In this document: positions 1-8,344 of the stretch, in pieces | Numbering within the stretch: the first letter of the stretch is position 1 | Layout: each line of letters starts with the position of its first letter | Source of the DNA: Acuticoccus sp051016205 | Lineage (GTDB): Bacteria; Pseudomonadota; Alphaproteobacteria; Rhizobiales; Amorphaceae | Direction: 5' to 3' | Assembly: GCA_051016205.1 (NCBI GenBank) | Contig: CP136534.1 | Span: 5,766,001 to 5,830,000, forward strand | Length of the DNA stretch: 64,000 nt | Position numbers and translations under genes: made by a program | Notes under the pieces: model-generated | The model's database searches: none | Seen by the model: the letters and a program-made list of their open reading frames with translations, nothing else | Told to the model about the DNA's origin: nothing

Positions 1-285
1 AACTGCCGTGTCCAGATACTCCCAAATCGGCTTCACGAACTCGGCCTGCCGATTGACCAGCTTGAGCGTGCGCCCATCGGGTCTAAGGCCGCGCGTCGCC
101 TTGTCGAACATGGGGCGCGTGACGCCTATCTTGCGTGCCATCGGCCACTTGCTGGCCACACAGCGGGAGAATTGATCCGCCTGTGCTGGCGCGCTGAATG
201 TCGTCATCGCGCCGGCCGCCGTCAGCATTGTGGCCGCCACCGTCATCGGCCCTACCCTTAACCACCTCGAAACCAGCCGAACCAT
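1..285 (-). CDS. Lytic murein transglycosylase (MltB-like), N-terminal part only
   Basis: The first 95 codons of a reverse-strand gene that runs off the left edge, starting at the ATG at 283-285. Residues 1-36 form a signal peptide (basic start, hydrophobic core, AQA before the likely cleavage site), so the product is exported. The mature part has the typical start of MltB-type transglycosylases: a single Cys, a GLRPDG segment near residue 67, then NRQAEFVKPIWEYLD at 78-92, the family's NRQPEF-KP-WEYLD signature. Such enzymes cleave peptidoglycan between MurNAc and GlcNAc to give anhydro ends. The catalytic Glu lies outside the window. The call rests on the N-terminal signature alone. Confidence 0.75.
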   Translation of the reverse strand, partial: MVRLVSRWLRVGPMTVAATMLTAAGAMTTFSAPAQADQFSRCVASKWPMARKIGVTRPMFDKATRGLRPDGRTLKLVNRQAEFVKPIWEYLDTAV

Positions 286-426
286 GTCATTCACCCGTGT
301 ACAAAGCGCAACACCTGTTGTTCACACACAAACCGTTAAGGCTCCACTCACCTTGCTTTGCAAGCCGCAGGCGGCTAGCGACGGTGTCCTAGAGCACTGT
401 TCGCGCCTTTGTGAAGGGGTTTGAGT

Positions 427-1422
427 ATGCCCGTTGTCGACCTAAGACCCAATGCCGCTGAGCGCGACATGGTGGCCTCGGCCGAGCGCACCATCGATGC
501 TGAGTCTGCAGCCCTTGCAGCCGTGCGCAAGGCCCTGTCCGGCCAGCTTGGCCGTGCCTTCGCCAAAGCGGTGGATGTTTGTGCAGCCTGCGAGGGCCGG
601 GTGATTGTCACGGGCATGGGAAAGAGCGGGCACATCAGCGCCAAAGTCTCCGCCACACTGGCGTCCACGGGAACGCCTGCCCAATTCGTCCACCCTGCCG
701 AAGCAAGCCACGGCGACCTTGGGATGGTCACGCCGAGCGATGTGGTGCTTGCCCTCTCCTGGTCCGGCGAGACGAAGGAGCTTGCGCCCATACTTGCCTA
801 TGCCAAGCGCTTCAAAGTGCCTGTGGTGGCCATCACGTCACGGGCAAAATCAGCGCTCGGCAGTGCTGCGGATGTGGCGCTGGTGCTGCCGACGGCAAAG
901 GAAGCGTGCCCCCTTGGGCTTGCGCCCACCTCATCAGCCATCGAGCAATTGGCCATTGCCGATGCGTTGGCCGTCGCCCTTCTCGAGCGGCGCGGCTTCA
1001 CCCAAGCGGACTTTCACCTTTACCATCCTGGCGGGCGGCTCGGCGCGCGTCTGGCCTTCGTGCGGGACCTGATGCACCCGGGCGACCAGGTCCCCCTGGT
1101 GCCTCCCACCAAGCCCATGCGCGAGGCGATCCTCGACATGACGCAGAAGGGCTTTGGTACCCTCGGCGTGGTGGAGGGCGACAAGCTTGTGGGCGTCGTC
1201 ACCGACGGTGACCTCCGCCGTCACCTCAGCGAAGACATCTTGTCGATGGAAGTGTCCAGCGTCATGAGCCGGGAGCCTAAGACCATCGCCCCCACAGCCA
1301 TCGCAGGCGCTGCCCTCGAGGCCATGAACGCGGCCAAGATCTCCGCCCTTTTTGTGACCGAAGACATGCGTCCTGTGGGCATCATCCACATGCACGACCT
1401 TTTGCGCGCAGGCGTCGCCTAA
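427..1422 (+). CDS. kdsD: Arabinose-5-phosphate isomerase, KpsF/GutQ family
   Basis: A 331-residue cytosolic enzyme converting D-ribulose 5-phosphate to D-arabinose 5-phosphate, the first step of Kdo synthesis for lipopolysaccharide. An N-terminal SIS sugar-isomerase domain (about residues 40-170) carries the MGKSGHIS and HPAEASHGDLG motifs and the SWSGETKEL phosphosugar-binding segment. Two CBS repeats follow (about 205-330). The length matches the family. I choose the ATG at 427 over the in-frame TTG at 421 because a GAAGGGG ribosome-binding site at 413-419 is correctly spaced only for the ATG. It is divergent from the lytic transglycosylase and converges on the CoA-binding gene, with 3 bases between the two ends. 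Confidence 0.93.
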   Translation: MPVVDLRPNAAERDMVASAERTIDAESAALAAVRKALSGQLGRAFAKAVDVCAACEGRVIVTGMGKSGHISAKVSATLASTGTPAQFVHPAEASHGDLGMVTPSDVVLALSWSGETKELAPILAYAKRFKVPVVAITSRAKSALGSAADVALVLPTAKEACPLGLAPTSSAIEQLAIADALAVALLERRGFTQADFHLYHPGGRLGARLAFVRDLMHPGDQVPLVPPTKPMREAILDMTQKGFGTLGVVEGDKLVGVVTDGDLRRHLSEDILSMEVSSVMSREPKTIAPTAIAGAALEAMNAAKISALFVTEDMRPVGIIHMHDLLRAGVA

Positions 1423-1425
1423 ACG

Positions 1426-1947
1426 CTACTCCTGCCGCAACTTCAGGTGCTGGAAGCCATCCGACAGCTTGGGACGCTTGGCTGACACGCGGCGGGAGTT
1501 GACGCCCGCCCAGCCGATCTCTCCCGAAATTCGCCCATACTCGATCTTGGGGCAGCGGTTCTGGATGACGGTGATGCCTTCCGCCTCCGCCACGGCTGCC
1601 GCCGCGTCATTGCGGATGCCAAGCTGCAGCCAGATCACCTTGGGCAGGGGCGAAAGGGCAAGGGCCTCCTCAACGACGGAAGGGACAGCGTCGGCAGCGC
1701 GGAAGATGTCCACCATATCGATTGGCACGGGCACATCTGCCAATGACGCGTAGGCGGTGCGCCCGCAGATCTCGCCCCCCACTCGGCCCGGATTGATGGG
1801 GTAGACGTCAAACCCCTTCGCCAAAAGGTATTTTAGGACGAAATAGGACGGGCGCACGGTGTTGGCCGACGCACCCACCATGGCGACGGTCTTCACGTCG
1901 GTCAAAATGCGCTCGATCAGCGCCTCGTCGTAGCGATCGTGGGTCAT
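1426..1947 (-). CDS. CoA-binding domain protein (YccU-type)
   Basis: A 173-residue protein with a Rossmann-like CoA-binding fold: VAMVGAS glycine loop near residue 22, YPINPG near 54, then the segment around DMVDIFRA and the conserved late motif QNRCPKIEY. This matches small stand-alone proteins related to the N-terminal half of succinyl-CoA synthetase alpha, whose precise role is unknown. It is the last gene of a reverse operon (enoyl-CoA hydratase, methyltransferase, this gene), lying 15 bases after the methyltransferase. A basic tail follows the domain. Confidence 0.85.
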   Translation of the reverse strand: MTHDRYDEALIERILTDVKTVAMVGASANTVRPSYFVLKYLLAKGFDVYPINPGRVGGEICGRTAYASLADVPVPIDMVDIFRAADAVPSVVEEALALSPLPKVIWLQLGIRNDAAAAVAEAEGITVIQNRCPKIEYGRISGEIGWAGVNSRRVSAKRPKLSDGFQHLKLRQE

Positions 1948-1962
1948 GGCGCCGCCAACTTT

Positions 1963-2601
1963 CTAAGTCGCAGGTTTTTCGAAGAGGGCGCGCACCACGG
2001 CGGCCCTGCCATTGTGGAAACGACCCTCAGTGAGGTCGGTCTCCACCTCCTCGCACATCAATGGCGTGAGCGCGGCAAAGTCATCCCTGATGTCGGCCGC
2101 ACTGAACAAAGCCTCTTCCGACCGCGGCCCGCCGGAATTGTGGATCGGTTGCATCTTCAACTGCTGTTTGGAAAACGCCTCAAGGACCAGCTTGCCCCCT
2201 GGCCTGAGCGCCTTTTGAAGGCGGGCGTGGACGGTGCGTCTTGCCGGCGGCGGAAGGTGGCAGAAAATGATCGCCACCAGATCGTAGGCCCCCTCCTCAG
2301 GTCCAGTCACTGTCAGGTCGCCCTGGCGCAGTTCGACGTCCAGGCCCATGGCATCGGCGTTCTGGCGGGCGTGGGCGAGCGCGGTCTGCGACAAATCCTG
2401 GATGACCACGCGAAAGCCTTGCTGTGCCAGCCACAGACCGTTGCGGCCCTGACCGTCGGCGGCAAGGAAGGCATCGCCCATTTCAAGACGCGGCGCCACG
2501 TCGACCAGGAAGGCGTTGGGGTCGGTGCCGAAGGGAGCGGGGTCGTTGCCGTAGCGCTCGTCCCAGAAGGCGCGACGGGAGGGGTCTAGCGGTCGCGCCA
2601 C
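1963..2601 (-). CDS. Class I SAM-dependent methyltransferase
   Basis: A 212-residue methyltransferase beginning MARPLDPSRRAFWDERYG, the W-x-x-R-Y opening of TehB/thiopurine-type small-molecule methyltransferases. SAM motif I is LAADGQGRNGLWLA (about residues 42-55), followed by the motif II Asp (IQDLS). The later segments PEEGAYDLVAII and RPGGKLVLEAF complete the Rossmann core. Its start overlaps the end of the upstream enoyl-CoA hydratase by 16 bases, so the two are probably co-translated. The substrate cannot be read from sequence. Confidence 0.85.
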   Translation of the reverse strand: MARPLDPSRRAFWDERYGNDPAPFGTDPNAFLVDVAPRLEMGDAFLAADGQGRNGLWLAQQGFRVVIQDLSQTALAHARQNADAMGLDVELRQGDLTVTGPEEGAYDLVAIIFCHLPPPARRTVHARLQKALRPGGKLVLEAFSKQQLKMQPIHNSGGPRSEEALFSAADIRDDFAALTPLMCEEVETDLTEGRFHNGRAAVVRALFEKPAT

Positions 2602-3383
2602 GCGGCCGGCCGTTTTTGTGCAAACGCCGCAAGACCCTCACGCCCATCCTCAAGCAACAGATTGTCGACCATGGCGCAGGAGGCACGGTCGTAGGCTTCC
2701 TGAAGGGGCAAGCCCGCCTGCTCGCGCACCGCCCTCTTGCCCATGGCGAGCACGGCGGCGGACTTGGCGGCAATGTTTTCCGCAAGCCCCATTGTCTCCT
2801 CACTCAACGCTTCGGCAGGCACGACGCGGTTCACGAGGCCAATCTCCAAGGCCTTTTGCGCGTCGATGAGGTCGCCGGTCATCAGCATCTCGGCGGCGTG
2901 TTTGGGGGCGACAGTGCGCGTCAGATGTACGGCAGGGGTGGAGCAATAAAGGCCGAAGGTGACGCCAGTGGTGCCGAACCTCACGGTGTCGGCCGCAACA
3001 GCGAGGTCGCAGGCGGCCACAAGCTGGCAGCCTGCGGCAACGGCGGTCGCGTGCACCTGTGCAACCACCGGCTGGGGTGCCTCTGCGATCTTCTGCATCA
3101 ACCGTGAGCACTGGTCGAAAAGGGCTGCAAAGTAGGCCCGCCCGCCGTCCTCGTCCCCATGGTGGGCGGCCATGGTCTTCATGTCGTGGCCTGCGCAAAA
3201 GGCGGGGCCGGTAGAGGCAATGACGATGACACTTGCCCCTGGCGCATCAAGGGCGGCGGAGAGGGCGGCCATCATTTCAGGCGTGAGGAGGTTGCGGCGC
3301 GGGCCGCGGTTCAGCACGATGCGGTGGACCTTTCCCACCGCCTCGGCCAGCACCAAGGGTTCGTCTTGCGTCATTGCATCCAT
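2586..3383 (-). CDS. Enoyl-CoA hydratase/isomerase family protein
   Basis: Crotonase-fold protein of about 265 residues. It shows the CoA-binding segment ASTGPAFCAGHDMKTM, the oxyanion-hole region QLVAACDLAVAADTVRFG, and the C-terminal helix typical of the family. The position of the first catalytic Glu is occupied by TVRFGTTGV, so whether it is a true hydratase, an isomerase or another crotonase is open. I use the ATG at 3383 (start MDAMTQDEP); another ATG at 3374 is also possible, and a longer version reading into the divergent promoter has no support. First gene of the three-gene reverse operon and divergent from the thioesterase. Confidence 0.85.
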   Translation of the reverse strand: MDAMTQDEPLVLAEAVGKVHRIVLNRGPRRNLLTPEMMAALSAALDAPGASVIVIASTGPAFCAGHDMKTMAAHHGDEDGGRAYFAALFDQCSRLMQKIAEAPQPVVAQVHATAVAAGCQLVAACDLAVAADTVRFGTTGVTFGLYCSTPAVHLTRTVAPKHAAEMLMTGDLIDAQKALEIGLVNRVVPAEALSEETMGLAENIAAKSAAVLAMGKRAVREQAGLPLQEAYDRASCAMVDNLLLEDGREGLAAFAQKRPAAWRDR

Positions 3384-3430
3384 GGGGTGAGCAAAGCCCC
3401 GCCCACCGTTTCCTGTCAACCGAGCCGTCC

Positions 3431-3841
3431 ATGAACGTGGACGCGATACGCGCCTATCTCATTGCGGAGTTTCCGCAGGTTTTCGACGAGCAGGACCTTA
3501 CGGTCGAGCACGCCGAAAACGGCGATGCGACGCTCCTGCTGGCGCCAGAGCCACGGCACCTGCGGCCAGGCGGCATTGTGTCGGGCCCCACCTTGATGAT
3601 GCTGGTGGATGCAGCCGCCTATGCCGCTCTCTTGTCGCTGAGCGATGGGGCGAAGATGGCCGTCACGACAAGCCTCAACATCAACTTTTTGCGTGCTGGC
3701 GCGCCGCGGGGGGCCATCCGCCAAACGGCCACAGTCATTAAGCCGGGCCGGCGGTTGATGATGTTGACGGGCGATGCATACGATGCGGAAGGCGCCCACC
3801 TGACCCACACCAGCCTGACCTACGCGATGCCGAGCGGATAA
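3431..3841 (+). CDS. PaaI-family hotdog thioesterase
   Basis: A 136-residue single hotdog domain. The helix motif LRPGGIVSGPTLMMLVDAAAYAAL (about residues 38-61) followed by the strand VTTSLNINFLRAG is the classic PaaI/YbgC layout, with Asp55 in the catalytic-helix position. Expected role: hydrolysis of acyl- or phenylacyl-CoA thioesters in the cytosol. I take the ATG at 3431; upstream in-frame starts would overlap the divergent enoyl-CoA hydratase. In alphaproteobacteria this gene is often found just before rplM, as here. Confidence 0.87.
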   Translation: MNVDAIRAYLIAEFPQVFDEQDLTVEHAENGDATLLLAPEPRHLRPGGIVSGPTLMMLVDAAAYAALLSLSDGAKMAVTTSLNINFLRAGAPRGAIRQTATVIKPGRRLMMLTGDAYDAEGAHLTHTSLTYAMPSG

Positions 3842-3906
3842 CGGCATTGCGGTATTATATTACCAAACTTCCAAGACATTGAAATCACTTGCCTTTATAA
3901 AGACCC

Positions 3907-3935
3907 TTGACGGACTGACGTGCGACCTTCATATG
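3907..3935 (+). promoter_or_regulatory. Possible sigma70-type promoter for rplM-rpsI
   Basis: TTGACG at 3907-3912 and CATATG at 3930-3935 are separated by 17 bases, 51 bases before the rplM ATG. The -35 is good for an alphaproteobacterial housekeeping promoter; the -10 matches only partly. The spacer from 3842 to 3986 holds no gene. Confidence 0.3.
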
Positions 3936-3986
3936 AGCGCCGAGGCAGCCTTTGGCGGCCAACGCACTCTATCCATGGAACATGCC

Positions 3987-4451
3987 ATGAGCACTTTTTC
4001 CGCAAAGCCTGCGGAGGTGGAAAAGTCTTGGGTGGTGATCGATGCCACCAACATGGTGGTGGGTCGCCTGGCTGCGCAGATTGCGCTGCGGCTTCGCGGC
4101 AAGCACCTGCCGATTTTCACCCCGCACGTGGACTGCGGCGACAACGTGATCGTCATCAACGCCGACAAGGTGGTGTTCACGGGCCGCAAGTACGAGCAGC
4201 AGACCTACCACAAGCACACCGGCTACCCCGGCGGCATCAAGGAACGCACGGCAAAGCAGATCCTCGAAGGTCGCTATCCCGAGCGCGTCATTGAATTGGC
4301 CGTGAAACGGATGATGCCGCGCGGCCCCCTCGGCCGCCGCCAGTTGAAGAACCTGAAGATTTACTCCGGTGCCGATCATCCCCATGCGGCGCAGCAGCCC
4401 GTGGTGCTGGATGTGGCTGGCCAGAATTCAAAGAATGTGAGGGTGCTTTGA
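3987..4451 (+). CDS. rplM: 50S ribosomal protein L13
   Basis: A 154-residue L13, the usual alphaproteobacterial length. The start MSTFSAKPAEVEKSW at 3987 is the conserved N-terminus. VVIDATNMVVGRLAAQIALRLRGK and the later HKHTGYPGG and MMPRGPLGRR segments are L13 signatures. An upstream in-frame ATG at 3879 would add 36 residues not found in the family and is rejected. The stop codon overlaps the rpsI start, so the two are translationally coupled. Confidence 0.97.
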   Translation: MSTFSAKPAEVEKSWVVIDATNMVVGRLAAQIALRLRGKHLPIFTPHVDCGDNVIVINADKVVFTGRKYEQQTYHKHTGYPGGIKERTAKQILEGRYPERVIELAVKRMMPRGPLGRRQLKNLKIYSGADHPHAAQQPVVLDVAGQNSKNVRVL

Positions 4452-4942
4452 GCGACACCGTCCAAACCCTGGAAGACCTCGGCGCCGCCCTCGGTCAGGG
4501 TGCGCCCGAAGCCGAGGCGTCCGACGCCCGCGTCCACGTTCAAAAGCTAGACGCGCAAGGCCGCGCCTATGCCACAGGCAAGCGCAAGGACGCTGTGGCC
4601 CGTGTGTGGGTCAAGCCCGGTGCAGGCCGCATCACCGTCAACAAGAAGCCCTACGACGAGTATTTTGCCCGTCCTGTGCTTCAGATGGTGATCCGCCAGC
4701 CGCTTCTGGTGGCCGCCCGCGATGGCCAGTTCGACATCATCGCGACCGTGTCTGGCGGCGGCCTTTCCGGCCAAGCCGGTGCGGTCCGGCACGGCATCTC
4801 GAAAGCGCTGACGCACTATGAGCCGGAACTGCGCGGCGTTCTGAAGCGCGTCGGCTTCCTCACCCGCGACAGCCGCGTGGTGGAGCGCAAGAAGTACGGC
4901 CGACGTAAGGCCCGCCGCTCGTTCCAGTTCTCAAAGCGCTAG
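4448..4942 (+). CDS. rpsI: 30S ribosomal protein S9
   Basis: A 164-residue S9 with the conserved YATGKRKDAVARVWVKPG segment, the GGGLSGQAGAVRHGISKAL core and the basic C-terminus ending FQFSKR, whose terminal Lys-Arg contacts P-site tRNA. Translation most likely begins at the TTG at 4448, which overlaps the rplM stop as TTGA; GAGGG at 4439-4443 inside rplM is a suitably placed ribosome-binding site. The N-terminal extension with an LEDLG segment is also seen in rhizobial S9 proteins. Confidence 0.96.
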   Translation: MSDTVQTLEDLGAALGQGAPEAEASDARVHVQKLDAQGRAYATGKRKDAVARVWVKPGAGRITVNKKPYDEYFARPVLQMVIRQPLLVAARDGQFDIIATVSGGGLSGQAGAVRHGISKALTHYEPELRGVLKRVGFLTRDSRVVERKKYGRRKARRSFQFSKR

Positions 4943-4969
4943 GCTCACGCCTTATTCGGACTTTGGAAG

Positions 4970-4996
4970 GCCCGGCGCTTGCGCCGGGCTTTTTTT
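4970..4996 (+). terminator. Rho-independent terminator after rpsI
   Basis: A perfect 9-bp GC stem, GCCCGGCGC at 4970-4978 and GCGCCGGGC at 4981-4989, is followed at once by a run of T (4990-4996). It lies 27 bases after rpsI and before argC, so argC has its own promoter or depends on read-through. Confidence 0.92.
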
Positions 4997-5029
4997 GTTT
5001 TTGCCAACACTCAAGTGGGAAACGGACCC

Positions 5030-6067
5030 ATGGACACCTTCAACATCGCCATCTACGGCGCCTCAGGCTACACAGGCTCTGAATTGGTGCGCCTGTTGGC
5101 TCGACACCCGGCCGCGCGGATTGTCGCGCTGTCGGCGGAGAGCAATGCCGGCAAGCCCATGGAGGATGTGTTCCCGCAGTTCTCCACCCTTGACCTTCCC
5201 ACCTTGCAGAAGCTTGAGGATGTGGACCTAACGAGCGTGGACGTGCTGTTTTGCGCCCTCCCCCACGGCACCACGCAGACCGCGCTGAAGAACGCGCTCA
5301 CCGCCAAGCCGACGCTGAAGATCGTGGACTTGTCGGCGGACTTTCGCCTCACTGATCCTGCCGCTTACGCGACCTGGTATGGCCACGAGCATCTGGCGCC
5401 CGACCTTCAAAAAGAGGCAGTCTACGGGCTGGTGGAGATCCACAGGGACGCCATCAAAGCGGCGCGGCTGGTGGCAAACCCAGGCTGCTACACAACAACG
5501 GCGCTTTTACCCCTGGTGCCTCTCGTGGCGGCGAAAGTCATCGACCCTGACACCGTTATCGTGGACGCCAAGTCGGGGGTGACGGGTGCCGGTCGGTCGG
5601 TCAAGCTCGGCACCTTGTTTGCCGAGGTGGCTGAGGGCTTCCATGCCTATGGTGTTGGCAAGCACAGGCACACCGCAGAGCTCGACCAAGAGCTGTCCCG
5701 TGCGGCCGGGCAGACGGTGACGCCCACCTTCACGCCTCACCTCGTGCCCATGAACCGTGGAATCTACGCCACCAGCTACGTGACAGGCGATCCGCAACAA
5801 ATCCACACGGTCTTGAGCGAGCGCTACGGCGATGAGCCAATGGTGAACGTTCTGCCCTTCGGCGAAGTGCCCCAATCCCGTCATGTGCGCGGCTCCAACA
5901 ACACCCGCATCGGCGTGGTGGCCGACAGACGCGCGGGGCGGGCTGTGGTGCTGTCCACCCTCGACAATCTGGTGAAGGGTGCGTCCGGCCAAGCTGTTCA
6001 GAACATGAACGTCGTTTGCGGCCTTGAAGAGACTGCCGGGATCGACCAGCTCGCTCTCTTTCCCTGA
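5030..6067 (+). CDS. argC: N-acetyl-gamma-glutamyl-phosphate reductase
   Basis: A 345-residue ArgC catalysing NADPH-dependent reduction of N-acetylglutamyl phosphate in arginine synthesis. The Rossmann motif IYGASGYTGSELVRLL is at residues 6-21, the catalytic Cys lies in VANPGCYTTTALL, and the catalytic His in GVGKHRHTAEL. HLVPMNRGIYAT and the late NNTRIGV are also family motifs. I take the ATG at 5030 (MDTFNIAIYG); the longer frame would begin inside the terminator. Confidence 0.97.
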   Translation: MDTFNIAIYGASGYTGSELVRLLARHPAARIVALSAESNAGKPMEDVFPQFSTLDLPTLQKLEDVDLTSVDVLFCALPHGTTQTALKNALTAKPTLKIVDLSADFRLTDPAAYATWYGHEHLAPDLQKEAVYGLVEIHRDAIKAARLVANPGCYTTTALLPLVPLVAAKVIDPDTVIVDAKSGVTGAGRSVKLGTLFAEVAEGFHAYGVGKHRHTAELDQELSRAAGQTVTPTFTPHLVPMNRGIYATSYVTGDPQQIHTVLSERYGDEPMVNVLPFGEVPQSRHVRGSNNTRIGVVADRRAGRAVVLSTLDNLVKGASGQAVQNMNVVCGLEETAGIDQLALFP

Positions 6068-6112
6068 GACGCGGTGGCGCCGCCTCTGCGGCCTGCCTTC
6101 GCCTGCTGGCTA

Positions 6113-6214
6113 GAGCATCCTGCGTCCTTACGGACGCAGATGAGATGCTCTACTCCTTTGAAATAGAGCAGTTTTTGTGCACTCTGATGACCCCATCTGA
6201 CCGCAAACCGCTCT
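6113..6214. repeat. Compound intergenic palindrome, copy 1
   Basis: Two hairpins in tandem between argC and the GGDEF/EAL gene. The first has GAGCATC at 6113-6119 pairing with GATGCTC at 6144-6150, with TGCGTCC (6121-6127) and GGACGCA (6132-6138) inside. The second pairs AGAGC with GCTCT at 6165-6214 and includes GTTT/AAAC. No T-run follows. It has the style of the dispersed palindromes known in rhizobial genomes and resembles the copies at 8366-8480 and 33391-33424. Confidence 0.7.
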
Positions 6215-6274
6215 ACGGTATCGCGTCGCCTCTGGCCCGCTGGCGGATTTTCACAAGGATACCCGTGGCGCCGG

Positions 6275-8344
6275 TTAGCCTGTGCAGCTCCGGCGGGGGC
6301 TGTCCTCCTGCCCCGCTGAGGCTGGACGGGTGCTTGGCTTGTCGGCAACTGGAAGGGGAACCACCTGCGCCTCTTTTGGGCCATTGTCGTGGGCGCCAGG
6401 TTCGGTGCCAATGCGCGCCTCGGCAATGTAGCCGGCGATGTCGGCCGAGGGCATCGGGCGGCTGTAAAGATAGCCTTGGATTTCGTCGTAGCCGGCCTCG
6501 CGCGCGAACTCGCGCTGGGCGGCGGTCTCGATCCCTTCGGCGGTGACACGCAGGTTCATGGCGCAGGACATGGCGCTGATGGTGCGCAAAATCTCCGCCA
6601 CCTCCTCGCGCTCGCCGAGGGAGCGGAAGCAAGAGCGGTCCACCTTCAATTTGTCGAATGGAAAGCGCCACAGATACTGTAGGCTCGAATAGCCTGTACC
6701 GAAGTCATCCATCACGATGCTGATGCCAAGGTCGCGCAGCTTGTGCAGCTGGCGCTCAACGTTTTGCGCATCGCGAATGAACAGGTTCTCGGTGATTTCG
6801 ATCTCCAGCCTTTCAGGGGCAAGACCTGTCGTGGTCAACACCTCATCCACGATCGACACCACGTCCTCCTCGAACTGTTGCGGCGACATGTTGACAGAGA
6901 TCTGAATGTGAGAAGGCCACTGACAGGCGGCCCGCGCGGCCTCCCAAAGCACCCAACGGCCAAGCTCAGGCGTCATGCCCAGCTCTTCGGCCAAGGGGAC
7001 GAACTCATCAGGCGAAAGGTAGCCGCCGTCGTCATCAGGGAGGCGCAAGAGGGCTTCGAAACTGACGATCGTGCCGGTGTTGGCATCGTGAAGGGGTTGG
7101 TAGAACAATTCGAACTGGTTGGTGTCCAACGCTTGGCGAAGACGGTTGCGCATGGCGGTGCGGTGGCGAACCACCTCGTCCATCCCATCCTGAAACAGGA
7201 CGAACTGATCGCGCCCCCCGGTCTTTGCGTGGTAGAGGGCCGCGTCGGCAATGCGCTGCAACTCCTCCGGTGAGGTGGCTTGGGAGGAGAGCGCCGTCCC
7301 GATACTGACGCTGACACGCGCGGCCGTCCCATTGATGGTCTGGATGAGCCCGATCGCCTCCACCAGGCTTGCCGCACGAGTCTCGGCACCCTCAGGCGCA
7401 CCTTCAAGGATTTGCACAAGGGCGAACTCGTCCCCGCCTAGGCGGGCCACCATGTCACCCGCACCGGCACACTCCACCATCGTGGCAGCCACCTGTTGGA
7501 GGAGCCTGTCGCCAGCCTCATGGCCCAGCGTGTCGTTGACGGTTTTGAAGTGGTCAAGGTCGACCATATGAACAGCGATTGTCTGCCGACTGGCTTGCGA
7601 GGCAGCGAACTGGTTGCGCAGGAGCGTCAGAAACTGTCCGCGGTTGGCGACACCTGTCAGACCGTCATGGTGGGCAAGATGCCTGATGCGCTCATCGCTC
7701 GCCCTTTGGCGCTGGAGGAGCCATGCCGTTGAGACTGTGCTCCCAAGACCAAGCGTTGCCAGAAGCGCGGCAAATACCAGGCTGCGTTCAAGCTTTTGCA
7801 GGGACAGGGCATAGGCCGCGCTTTTGTCGACGATGACAGCGACGACTGCGATGGCGCCCATCTTCCTCAGGACGGGCTCATAGACCTTGACGGCCATCTC
7901 GTCCCCCTCCCCGACACGCACAAGCTGGCTGACAGGTCGGCCGGTGCGCATGGCGCGGTCGACGGATTGCCTGTCGATCTGGCCCATTCTCCTGTCGTAG
8001 CGCATGGTCCCTGAGCTGGAGCGGACGACAAACCCTGTGGGCGCGAAGATCTGGTAGCCGAGGACGTTGCCGACCCGTGTTGCGGCGGCAATGCGCAGCT
8101 CCTCGTCCACGCTCAGCCCCTCGCCCTGGAGCAGCCGCTCCACCTTGGAGTTGCGGCCGATGGAGGCTTCATACCAGCGGTCCGCGACCGTGGTGGCAGA
8201 GCGCGTCAGATCGGAACTGATGGAGCGCAGCGACCAGTAGACGCTGGCGGCAAAGACGGCCGCAATCACCACCCCAGCAACAATGTTGAACACCAAAGCT
8301 TTGCTGACGCCCCGTGCCTGCGCCGACGACGACACCTTACCCAC
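6275..8344 (-). CDS. Membrane GGDEF/EAL cyclic-di-GMP signalling protein
   Basis: A 689-residue inner-membrane protein. TM helices at about residues 17-39 and 187-209 frame a periplasmic sensor region of about 145 residues. The GGDEF domain (about 220-380) has an intact GGDEF at 303-307. The EAL domain (about 400-650) has EALLR at 430-434, the ITEN metal-site segment and DDFGTGYSS at 546-554, so both domains look active on paper: diguanylate cyclase and c-di-GMP phosphodiesterase. I see no RxxD inhibitory site at the usual spacing before GGDEF. It is monocistronic and flanked on both sides by palindromic repeats. Confidence 0.93.
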   Translation of the reverse strand: MGKVSSSAQARGVSKALVFNIVAGVVIAAVFAASVYWSLRSISSDLTRSATTVADRWYEASIGRNSKVERLLQGEGLSVDEELRIAAATRVGNVLGYQIFAPTGFVVRSSSGTMRYDRRMGQIDRQSVDRAMRTGRPVSQLVRVGEGDEMAVKVYEPVLRKMGAIAVVAVIVDKSAAYALSLQKLERSLVFAALLATLGLGSTVSTAWLLQRQRASDERIRHLAHHDGLTGVANRGQFLTLLRNQFAASQASRQTIAVHMVDLDHFKTVNDTLGHEAGDRLLQQVAATMVECAGAGDMVARLGGDEFALVQILEGAPEGAETRAASLVEAIGLIQTINGTAARVSVSIGTALSSQATSPEELQRIADAALYHAKTGGRDQFVLFQDGMDEVVRHRTAMRNRLRQALDTNQFELFYQPLHDANTGTIVSFEALLRLPDDDGGYLSPDEFVPLAEELGMTPELGRWVLWEAARAACQWPSHIQISVNMSPQQFEEDVVSIVDEVLTTTGLAPERLEIEITENLFIRDAQNVERQLHKLRDLGISIVMDDFGTGYSSLQYLWRFPFDKLKVDRSCFRSLGEREEVAEILRTISAMSCAMNLRVTAEGIETAAQREFAREAGYDEIQGYLYSRPMPSADIAGYIAEARIGTEPGAHDNGPKEAQVVPLPVADKPSTRPASAGQEDSPRRSCTG

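Noticed and set aside
6113..6150. Rho-independent terminator for argC
   Set aside because: The hairpin is strong, but no T-run follows on either strand and related hairpins occur elsewhere, so it is listed as a repeat.
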